Source: Azophilus sp963663395 (GTDB taxonomy: Bacteria; Pseudomonadota; Gammaproteobacteria; Pseudomonadales; Azotimanducaceae). Taken from it: a DNA stretch of 64,000 nucleotides. The stretch covers positions 992,001-1,056,000 of the forward strand of contig OY760226.1 in the NCBI GenBank assembly GCA_963663395.1, read 5' to 3'. The notes beneath the pieces were generated by a model. That model did no database searches. It was not told where the DNA came from and saw only the letters and a list, made by a program, of their open reading frames with translations. Shown piece by piece: positions 10,501 through 17,230 of this stretch (within the stretch, counting starts at the first letter, position 1; every line of letters begins with the position of its first letter). The position numbers and the translations under genes are program-made.

Positions 10501-13500
10501 CCGTCCCGGGAAGCCCTGGAAGACGCGGTGGGCAATCGGGCGGCGTCGTTCACCGATCAGGCGGTAGCCAACGAGACTCCGGCGACGACCCTTTCGTCCG
10601 CGGTGAACCTGTTGCTGGATACGCCGCTGGTCCAGGAGGGCGACAGTGCGAAATCGGTGACGGTGACCGGCGCGCTGAACCGCTCGGCGCGGCCGGCGGC
10701 GACTACGGTGGCGGTCGAAGTGGGCGCGAGCGGCGACACGGCAACGGAAGGCTCTGACTACGCCACGGTCGGCACGCTGACCCTGACCATTCCCGCCTAT
10801 GCGCGAAGCGCGACGGTGCGCTTCATGCTGACGCCGGCCAACGACCGCATCGACGAACCGAACGAGAGCCTGACGGTGAGCGGCTCGACCACGGCCGGCG
10901 GCCTGAGCGTGTCGCCGCCGGCCGGCCTGACGATAGGCATTGCCGATGACGACCCGGCGCCGTCGCTGGGTCTCTCGGTGAACCGTACGACGATCGCCGA
11001 GGATGGGGGAACCGCATCGGTCACCGTGAATACGGGTTCGGGCTCGACCTTCGCGGCCGCACAGACGGTATTGCTGTCGGTGGCGGGCACGGCCACGGAG
11101 ACCGCGGACTACACCTTCGACGCCACGACGCTGACGCTGCCCGCCGGCACGGGGACCAACGCATCCGCGGTGAGCACCACCCTGACCGGGGTGGACGACA
11201 CCGTCGATGACGATGACGAGACCATCGTGATCAGTGCCTCCCATGACGGCACGGACCTGGGCCAGCGCCGCACCGTCACCATCGAGGACGACGACGATCC
11301 GGAAGTGACGGTGCGCTTTGCGCAGCCCGCCTACCGGGTCGCCGAGGGAGCGCATGTGGATGTGGCGGTGACGTTGAGCGCGGTTCCGGAACGGGCCGTG
11401 ACCATTCCGATCGAGGCAGAGGGCACGGACGGCGCGGAGAGCGTCGACTACTCCGTCTCTCCGTCGAACCTGCGTTTCGGGGCGAACGAGACGGCCGGGA
11501 CGGTGCGCGTGAGTGCGGCCAACGACAGCGTGGTAGACCCTGGGGAGGGTGTGTCACTGGGTTTCGGAACGCTGCCGGATCGGGTTTCGGCAGGGACGCT
11601 CGACGCGGCCGCGGTGGCCATCCGTGACGAGGATTTCACGTTCGTTCCGACCTTTGCGGCGGGAGCGGGGGCCACGGAGTCATCGGCCACCGATATCTTC
11701 GTGGTGGACGAGGACGAAGGCGCCTTGCGCCTGAACTTGGCGCTCGTGACGCCGGGCGGGGTCAAGACCGTGGACGTGGCAGCCCCGGTGGTGGTGTCGC
11801 TGGCCACGCTCGAAAACGCGGGCAGCCGGGAGGCGGGCGAAGGCCATGCCAGCGAGCGGCGGAGCGGCACGTTCGGCGATTACGGACGGCTGAACCGGGA
11901 CATCTCGTTCGTGCCGGGAGATTTCCTGGACGACGGCAATTGCGGCTGCGCGCGCGCCGAGAAGGCCGTCTCCGTGGATATATTCAACGACCGGGTGCAC
12001 GAAGCCACGGAGGTTTTCGTGCTGCGGCTGACGCGGGACAGCGGCCGCCTGTCGGTCTCGTCGAAGGACCTCACCGTCAAGATCGCGGAGGACGACGCGG
12101 TACCCGTGCTGTCGCTCGACATCGACCCGATGCAGATCGCCGAAGCCGGGGGCACCGCAACGGTGACCGTGGACACCGGCTCGGGGTCGACGTTTCCCAC
12201 CACGCAGACCATCTCGCTCGACCTCTCGGGAACGGCAACTCGGGATGCGGACTACGAGATCGATGCGACGACGCTGACACTGCCGGCGGGAACGGGCATG
12301 AACCGCTCAGCCGTCACGACGACGGTGCGAAGCCTGGACGACCCGGTCGATGACGATGCCGAAACGGTGGTGGTGGCGGCAAGCCGGGGCGGGACGGAAT
12401 TCGCAAGCCGCACCCTCACCATCCTCGACGACGATGCGGGGTCGACGCAGGTAAACCTGAGCCTCAATCCGCCCCAGGTGCGGGAAGACGTGGCAGCGAC
12501 TCTGGTGCGGGTCAAGGCGGAGTTGGACGAGGGGGCGCGGACGGAAGACACGGACGTGACGGTCACGGTGGGGTCGCCCGGCGACCCGGCGGTCGAGGGA
12601 ACCGACTACGAGACGGTCGATGCGCTGACCCTGACCATTGACGCCGGCAAGACGGAAGCCGAGACGACCTTCACGCTGCGGCCCACGAACGACAATTCCG
12701 TGGAGGGCGCGGAGCGGATCACGGTGGACGGCAGTGTTTCCGGGCTTGGGGTGGTCGCGGCGACGCTGACGTTGAACGACGACGATGTCGAATCCACGGA
12801 AGTGGTGCTGACGCTGGACCCGGACGAAGTGTCGGAGAATACCGGTAGCCGCCCGGTGCGGGTTACGGGTACGCTGAACGGCGGGGTGCGCACGGCGGAC
12901 ACGGAGGTGACGGTCACGGTGGGCATGCCCTCGGATACGGCGGTGGAGGGTACGGATTTCACCGAGGTCGGGGATCTTGACTTGAGCATCCCGGCAAATC
13001 GGACCGAGGCAAGCGTGACGTTTACGATTCGGCCAACGAACGATTCGACCGCGGAAGGCGACGAGACGATCACGGTGTCGGGTAACGTTGCGGGGTTGTC
13101 GGTGCTGCCTGCAGAACTCCTGCTGCGCGACGATGACGATGCGTCCACCCGGGTGGACCTGTCGCTCAGCCCCCCATCGGTGTCCGAAGGCGTCGCCAGC
13201 GCCGAAGTTCGGGTGACCGGCCGGCTGAACGACGGGGCGCGCCCGGACGAGACGGTGGTGGCGCTGACGGTTGGCGAGCCGGACGACACGGCGGTCGTGA
13301 ATTCGGACTACGCGGGGGTGATCGGCCCGACGCTGACCATTCCGCCAAACGAGACCACCGCCGAGACCACGTTCACCCTCTTCCCGGAGGACGACGGGAT
13401 TGCCGAGGGCGCGGAGTCGATCACGGTCTCCGGCCAGACCGGCGCCCTGACCGTGAACCCGGCCACCCTGACCCTGTCCGACAACGACACGCCGTCACGC

Positions 13501-15570
13501 CGCATCACGCTGTCGGTCGACCCGCAGTCGGTTCGCGAGGAGAACGTCGCGGACGTGATGGTGACCGGCCGCCTGGATGCAGGGGCCCGTGCCGAAGACA
13601 CCACCGTGCGGCTGACGGTCGGTGCAGCCGGCGACACGGCAGAGCCGGGTACGGACTACCGCGGAGTGGCCGACCTGGACCTGACCATCGGGGCCGGCGA
13701 GACGGAAGGGTCGGCGGCGTTTCAGCTTGTGCCCGTGGACAACGACTCGGCGGACGGCGCAAGGACGCTGTCGGTGACGGGTACCACCGTTGCGGCAGGC
13801 CTGCGCATCGAGCCGGCGCGAGGCGTGATGATCGCGCTGGAAGACAACGATGTGCCCGCCGTGCTGGTTACCCCGGAATCCCTGGAGGTACGGGAAGCCG
13901 GGTCCAACGACTACCAGGTGGTGTTGCAGACCCAGCCGACGGCGGACGTTAGGGTGACGATCTCCGGCGCGACGGGCGACCTGAGCCTGGACCGGCCGAG
14001 CCTCGTGTTCACGCCGGGCGACTGGGAAATCGTGCAGTTCGTGACGGTGATGGCGGCGGACGATGCTGACAACGTCCAGGATGCGGACCTGACATTGACG
14101 CACCGGGCTTCGGGCGCCGCCGAATATGCGGGGCAGACCGCCGAATTGGTCGTGACCATCCTGGAAAACGACCCGAGCCTGCTGTTCCGCGGAACGCCGG
14201 TGGCGGTGCCGGAAGGGGGTATGGCGACCTACGAGGTGTCGCTGGCGACCGAACCGACTGGGGATGTGGCCGTGGCGATCGAGGGAGTCTCCGGAGACCT
14301 GAGCCTTGACTCGACGGACCTGCTTTTCATGCGGGGTAACTGGGAAATCGCGCAAACCGTGACGGTAACGGCGGCCGACGACGAAGACGGTGCGACGGAC
14401 CCGGCGGTGACGCTGACCCACAGTGCGACGGGCGGCGGCTACGACGGCATCGCCGGAACCGTACGGGTATCCGTCACGGAAAAAGACCCGGTGACCAATC
14501 CCGGCGGCGGCGGGGGCGGCGGCGGGGCCGCCAACCGCCCGCCGGTGGTGGAGCGGGTAATTCCGGCGCAGGTGCTTGCGGCGGGCGACGTTCTGGAACT
14601 CGACATCTCCCTGAGCTTCTACGACCGGGAACAGCGGGCGCTGGATTACTTCGTGGAATCCGCCAACCCCGCCGTCGCAACCGCCACGGCCAGCCGCGAT
14701 GCCGTGCTGACGATTCGGGGAATTTCGCGCGGCGTGACAACCATAACGGTGACGGCGGCGGACCGCCGGGACGAGCGGGCCTCCCAGACGTTTACCGTGA
14801 CAGTGACCGGTCCGGCCCTGGTGCCGCTGTTCCCGTCGGCGTCGGACCCGTTGGGCCGCCAGGGATTCGTGCGGGTCATCAACCGGTCTGCCGAGGCGGG
14901 CGAGGTATCGATCACCGCCCATGACGACAGCGAGACGGTCTACGATGCCCTGGCGCTGGCAATCGGCGCTGGGGAAACCGTTCACTTCAACTCCCATGAC
15001 CTCGAAACGGGCAACGCGGCCAAGGGCCTGGCCGGCGGCACCGGCGCGGGCACGCGCGACTGGCGGCTGGCCATGGCCAGCGAGCTGGAAATCGAGGTGC
15101 TGGCCTATATCCGTACCGGCGACGGCTTTCTCACTGCGATGCACGACATCGCCCCGATTCGCGACGGCGGTCACTGGGTGGCGGTCTTCAACCCCGGGAG
15201 CAACCCGAACCAGGTAAGTAGCCTGAGGCTGGTCAATCCGGCCGAGGACGATGCCGTGGCGACCATCGTGGGCATCGACGATGCCGGCAGATCGCCGGGC
15301 ACGGAGGTGACCGTAACGGTGCCGACCGGCGCCTCGCGCACGCTTACCGCGGCGGAGCTGGAGACCGGCGGGGCCGGTCTTGACGGTGCGCTTGGCGACG
15401 GAGCGGGGAAGTGGCGTCTATTGATCACGTGCGAAGAACCGATCGTCGTGATGAGCCTGCTCTCCAGTCCGACGGGACACCTGACCAACCTCTCGACTGT
15501 GCCCGCTGGCTCTGACTCCGCACCTCCCTCCGATACGGTTCCTCTACGATTCTCAGACCCTTCGGAGTGA
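4534..15570 (+). CDS. Giant secreted subtilase-like / GLUG / Calx-beta protein
   Basis: A 3678-codon exported protein. The GTG at 4534 opens the frame, but ATG at 4585 gives a cleaner signal peptide (MRGFAALACTL, cleavage near SLA-Q). Residues about 200-610 are a subtilase-like domain: GTSAAAP carries the Ser (about 554) and SAAGNGG the oxyanion Asn, but the Asp position reads ISNG and the His position reads DEGTAM. Then two similar blocks follow, each with a cadherin-like Ig, a DxDxDG calcium-like loop, GLUG repeats (VGGLVG / SYATG) and an FN3-like unit, at about 630-1250 and 1255-1800. Next come Ig-like/SwmB-like domains, about eleven Calx-beta-like repeats (about 2020-3310), a Gly-rich linker and a C-terminal domain of about 250 residues. 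It is probably a surface or secreted adhesin or protease. The palindrome at 15582 follows the stop. Confidence 0.85.
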   Translation: MTEPSRSQTAASESSSRMRGFAALACTLAVLVAIGLAAPSLAQEMSPTARAKAMAAIEASVLEKDRRTPAQRKMSSELLDKVVEDRRGEVEVDIRADVTPELLVRIGELGGELVSAFPDYRAIRAVLPASALEELAGSEDVQTLAVAKRGVSNQRAPASGHGDGNEAGELPDPRESARSRSLAGASVRLQDNTSEGDVAHQADLARQTHGVDGTGIGIGVISNGLRTLASRQATGDLPAHISILPGQAGAGDEGTAMLEIVHDLAPGADLYFASGNSGKAQMAANIEALCAAGADIIVDDLQYSDDSAFQDGLISRAISSVVGQGCLYFSAAGNGGNLNDGTSGVWEGDYVQGDPLTVGGETVGNMHDFGGGVHENRVEKDTHRWFTLQWSDPWGAAANDYDLFLVDAEGDVIASSTTTQDGSQDPFEGISSGADHTGASLIVVKVSGSGRYLRLFSHTGELAIATAGATYGHQAAEDAIGVAAVQATEAAFDGSESVQTYSSDGPRRIFYTAAGEAVTAGDFSSTGGRLLNKPDLAAADGVSTATPGFDPFEGTSAAAPHAAAIAALMLEARGGPSGFTPALARAAMAEGALDIEAMGVDRDAGSGLVMAPGAVGAVAVAIADRNGAPTVENAIADQTLVPGGDAATFDLDTVFDDPDDDDLTWRVDADDPVRVEAVIDEMTGTLTLTPNSPGRTAVVVQATDPDGLSATLVFEVTLALGNNDYDTDNDGLIDVANLAQLDAMRYDLNGDGAVDGTDWSTHAAAFPQAALGMGCPDVCSGFELTENLDFDTNGNGMADAGDSYWNNGAGWTPIGLFPDEFAATFEGNHKTISNLYIDGAVRRAALFDSTDTPGAVRNLGLVDVDIVGDSISGALVGYNKVKITNSYATGTVTATDSVGGLVGQSRGAIERSHANVEVTGTGNYVGGLVGLSEGVVAESYATGNVSSTGSGVGGLVGVAENTIHNSFAAGDVSGEDAVGGLAGETEWVLSCYATGRVSGRGGRQEVRRFTPWGGVGGLSGNATDWIRNSYATGPVSGEAAVGGLVGTIGEEHRIYSSYWDRTTSGLHVGVGSDDVNDNGLLDGSESVTGGVAGHGTGDLQSPTGASGPYENWDREVFRSVATDAWDFGTGSQYPALSVDMDGNDTATWQEFGRQLRDTPAPLTVTTSSGSADAVLGWQAVTGSHWSPQPGLTYAVTRTDAALQGAPQTVASGLTATGYTDSGVSGTTYAYQARAQAQGGTVTRSARVTVISGAANRPPDAVGTLPDLSLRAGADATTVDVDNAFEDPDGDTLTFAAASDGTAVTTTVSGSVISLTPVSEGSALITVSATDADGSNTSAHQRFRVTVWSANAVDYDEDDDGLIEIASHQQLDAVRYDLDGDGFPEATEATSYASAYPDAIGRMGCPNIDGCSGYELTVDLDLDTNGNGTADAGDAYWNDGLGWNPIGGEGSTASGGITYLRNPFDTVFEGNGHTVSNLYVRSETDPLLAGLFGYAGRGSLIRNLAVVDADVAGQRHVGTLVGTTDGSVTGVYATGRVEGTGAYAFAGGLAGQKLSNSLVSVSYASVSVEGTATAAGGLVGLNFGEIEASYATGAVVGTIAGALVGRNAGTIVASYATGALPGINTGYLVRERFLRGTTSNSYFDTQTAGVAFRDSTGQTTSSLQSPTDYSGIYSTWNVDTDGDGTADDPWDFGGSGDYPALNHDFDGGGTATWEEFGYQFRDGPALTIATGSGQPVLTWTAVAADDWDPEPSVLYTVTRDDGTDVNTLASGLAVLTYTDGDVIEGETYSYQVAAGTGAGEAVRSAVVEVTTPIDPTTPPRVRSIASDATHPTKDAFTVTIGFTKAVTGLEASEIEVDNGSGSNFSGSGATYRLRVTPDADFEGDVTVRVPAGVAVDGASNLNELGSESFAADTRAPALAATDGATVNGATLTLTYDEALAAATTPASAFTVTGATSRSVTAVSVSGEQVQLTVSPPILHGESGIEVDYAVPSREALEDAVGNRAASFTDQAVANETPATTLSSAVNLLLDTPLVQEGDSAKSVTVTGALNRSARPAATTVAVEVGASGDTATEGSDYATVGTLTLTIPAYARSATVRFMLTPANDRIDEPNESLTVSGSTTAGGLSVSPPAGLTIGIADDDPAPSLGLSVNRTTIAEDGGTASVTVNTGSGSTFAAAQTVLLSVAGTATETADYTFDATTLTLPAGTGTNASAVSTTLTGVDDTVDDDDETIVISASHDGTDLGQRRTVTIEDDDDPEVTVRFAQPAYRVAEGAHVDVAVTLSAVPERAVTIPIEAEGTDGAESVDYSVSPSNLRFGANETAGTVRVSAANDSVVDPGEGVSLGFGTLPDRVSAGTLDAAAVAIRDEDFTFVPTFAAGAGATESSATDIFVVDEDEGALRLNLALVTPGGVKTVDVAAPVVVSLATLENAGSREAGEGHASERRSGTFGDYGRLNRDISFVPGDFLDDGNCGCARAEKAVSVDIFNDRVHEATEVFVLRLTRDSGRLSVSSKDLTVKIAEDDAVPVLSLDIDPMQIAEAGGTATVTVDTGSGSTFPTTQTISLDLSGTATRDADYEIDATTLTLPAGTGMNRSAVTTTVRSLDDPVDDDAETVVVAASRGGTEFASRTLTILDDDAGSTQVNLSLNPPQVREDVAATLVRVKAELDEGARTEDTDVTVTVGSPGDPAVEGTDYETVDALTLTIDAGKTEAETTFTLRPTNDNSVEGAERITVDGSVSGLGVVAATLTLNDDDVESTEVVLTLDPDEVSENTGSRPVRVTGTLNGGVRTADTEVTVTVGMPSDTAVEGTDFTEVGDLDLSIPANRTEASVTFTIRPTNDSTAEGDETITVSGNVAGLSVLPAELLLRDDDDASTRVDLSLSPPSVSEGVASAEVRVTGRLNDGARPDETVVALTVGEPDDTAVVNSDYAGVIGPTLTIPPNETTAETTFTLFPEDDGIAEGAESITVSGQTGALTVNPATLTLSDNDTPSRRITLSVDPQSVREENVADVMVTGRLDAGARAEDTTVRLTVGAAGDTAEPGTDYRGVADLDLTIGAGETEGSAAFQLVPVDNDSADGARTLSVTGTTVAAGLRIEPARGVMIALEDNDVPAVLVTPESLEVREAGSNDYQVVLQTQPTADVRVTISGATGDLSLDRPSLVFTPGDWEIVQFVTVMAADDADNVQDADLTLTHRASGAAEYAGQTAELVVTILENDPSLLFRGTPVAVPEGGMATYEVSLATEPTGDVAVAIEGVSGDLSLDSTDLLFMRGNWEIAQTVTVTAADDEDGATDPAVTLTHSATGGGYDGIAGTVRVSVTEKDPVTNPGGGGGGGGAANRPPVVERVIPAQVLAAGDVLELDISLSFYDREQRALDYFVESANPAVATATASRDAVLTIRGISRGVTTITVTAADRRDERASQTFTVTVTGPALVPLFPSASDPLGRQGFVRVINRSAEAGEVSITAHDDSETVYDALALAIGAGETVHFNSHDLETGNAAKGLAGGTGAGTRDWRLAMASELEIEVLAYIRTGDGFLTAMHDIAPIRDGGHWVAVFNPGSNPNQVSSLRLVNPAEDDAVATIVGIDDAGRSPGTEVTVTVPTGASRTLTAAELETGGAGLDGALGDGAGKWRLLITCEEPIVVMSLLSSPTGHLTNLSTVPAGSDSAPPSDTVPLRFSDPSE

Positions 15571-15581
15571 TAAATGGTGAT

Positions 15582-15630
15582 AAATGGGGTCAGGTTCAGT
15601 TTGCCGGGCAAATTGAACCTGACCCCATTT
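15582..15630. repeat. Long palindromic repeat, copy 1
   Basis: A 49-bp inverted repeat with 24-bp arms and one mismatch, centred on a GGG/CCC core, starting 12 bp after the giant gene stop. The inner arm (CAATTTGCC/GGCAAATTG) and outer ATGGGGTC match the copies at 26173 and 58507. No T-run follows. It can fold as a very stable hairpin on either strand. Confidence 0.9.
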
Positions 15631-15815
15631 GTCACGTTCCGGTGCGCCTATCGGCTGATCCATGGCGTGTTATTGCTCCTTCGTGTCGCCCGATTTCCGG
15701 CGCGGCCGGTTTCCGCCCGTCGATCCGTAGGTCGGCACCGCCAATGGGGATAAGTTTCATGGAACCGGAACGGCTCCAGGTGCTTCCGGCGGCCGTCACG
15801 TTGGTGGTGACGCAG

Positions 15816-17108
15816 TCAGTCGGGTTTTCCGTAGTCTTCCACGTTGTAACACTCGAAGATCAGGTGAATCCGGTCGGTTGCGCCTTCATTTCTCACGGCG
15901 TGGACGCGTTTGTTGTTTACCTCGAAGATCTGCCCGGCAGGCAGGTGCATTTCCTTGCGGCCGACGCAGAACGCCACCCTGTCGTTGGTGATCAGCGGCA
16001 CGTGGATCTTGTGGATGTAGTGGCTGGCCTCGCCGTCGTAATGACCGGAGATGTCGCCACCGGCGGGCACCCTGGCGAACATCACGCGCGGAAAGCGGTA
16101 ATCGGTGTAACCGAGTTTTTCCGCCGCCTGCTTCATGATGGGGAGCAAGGCATCCTTCCATTCGTCCCAGAGCACCGGGTGGTTGCTGTAGTCGAACACC
16201 CTTTCCGTATCGGTGATGAAGCGGAACATGATGTGGCGCGTTTCGTTCAGTTGCGCGATCTTGTTGGGCTTTGCCTCGTTCTGCGCTTCCCACAGCGACT
16301 CGGGGATATCCTGCACGCGCTTCAACAGGGTGGTTATGTCTGCCGATCCCAGGTGCCTGAAATAGTCGGTTTTCGGGTAGTTGTGCGCCTCTGAAAATTC
16401 GTAACCGAATCGATCTATGAGCGTGCGCTCCCGGTCGGCGACCTGTTGCTCGAGTTCCGGCCCATAGGCGCCGACGAAGTTCTTCGGGCGCGGGCTCGCG
16501 TTGAGCGGCTCGGCTCTTTTCAGGTATCCGGCAATCCGATTCGTTATTGGCGTGCCGGTTTCCTCAAACAGTCGGAGTGCCTCCTGCCGCAGGTTTTCGA
16601 ACCGTCCGATTTGGATCGCCTGGCCGCGCGCGGACCGGAACATGAGCTGGAACAACCAGCCGTAGTAACCGATGCCCGCGGGGTAATTCGCGAAGTGTTC
16701 CGAGCGGAGCCCCGGCAGGTGATTGCGTGCGGGCTGGCGTGCATTGATGACCCTCGGGGCAATTCGGGTCAGGTGCTGCAACAGCCTCCGGCTCGTGGCG
16801 CTGCCGTCGCCGAGGTTGAGAAACCGGGCGACCGTCTGATCGAAATCCAGCGTGCCCCGGTCGGAGAGAATCTGGTATACGAACTGCCCCTTGCGGCGGT
16901 AGTCGCTGTACATGGAGACATACCAGTCCCACGGGTTGCGCACGAAGCCGATCACGGGCAGGTGCTCATGGGCCGCCGGCAGGTCTTCCAGGTGGCCGTG
17001 ATACTGAAGCATCCGGGCGCCCGGAACCTGGTTCATGATGAGCTTGTTGAGGAAGGTCCCGCCGGTACGGGACACGTGGATGTAGACGAAATGGTCGGTG
17101 ACGATCAT
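15816..17108 (-). CDS. Sulfotransferase / Asp-Asn beta-hydroxylase-like fusion
   Basis: About 430 residues in two parts. The N-terminal part (about 1-250) is a PAPS-dependent sulfotransferase: HVSRTGGTFLNKLI near 11-24 is the 5'-phosphosulfate loop and FVRNPWDWYVSMYSDY near 55-70 the 3'-phosphate motif. The C-terminal part (about 290-430) is an Fe(II)/2-oxoglutarate aspartyl/asparaginyl beta-hydroxylase-like domain with His356-x-Asp358, distal His403 (NNKRVH) and Arg413. The start is placed at the ATG opening MIVTDHF because sulfotransferase homology begins there; an in-frame start 22 codons upstream adds nothing recognisable. A free copy of the hydroxylase lies at 20871 and another sulfotransferase at 24144, so the whole cluster may tailor one product or protein. 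Confidence 0.85.
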   Translation of the reverse strand: MIVTDHFVYIHVSRTGGTFLNKLIMNQVPGARMLQYHGHLEDLPAAHEHLPVIGFVRNPWDWYVSMYSDYRRKGQFVYQILSDRGTLDFDQTVARFLNLGDGSATSRRLLQHLTRIAPRVINARQPARNHLPGLRSEHFANYPAGIGYYGWLFQLMFRSARGQAIQIGRFENLRQEALRLFEETGTPITNRIAGYLKRAEPLNASPRPKNFVGAYGPELEQQVADRERTLIDRFGYEFSEAHNYPKTDYFRHLGSADITTLLKRVQDIPESLWEAQNEAKPNKIAQLNETRHIMFRFITDTERVFDYSNHPVLWDEWKDALLPIMKQAAEKLGYTDYRFPRVMFARVPAGGDISGHYDGEASHYIHKIHVPLITNDRVAFCVGRKEMHLPAGQIFEVNNKRVHAVRNEGATDRIHLIFECYNVEDYGKPD

Positions 17109-17230
17109 CTTGGCTGGCAACCGGTGGCAGCAGTCCCGCGTTGCGCCGGGAGCGGGTACCCCGCGCGCAAGCACGCAGACAGCCGGGAGGCATCTTCGTT
17201 CGATTGCAGTGAGACCTGTGACACGGGCTG

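Noticed and set aside
12440..13500. Repeated DNA in the giant gene considered as a CRISPR array
   Set aside because: Repeats are about 300 bp apart, in frame and degenerate, encoding Calx-beta-like domains.
15582..15630. Palindromes considered as insertion sequence ends
   Set aside because: There is no transposase gene between or beside copies and no target duplication was seen by eye.
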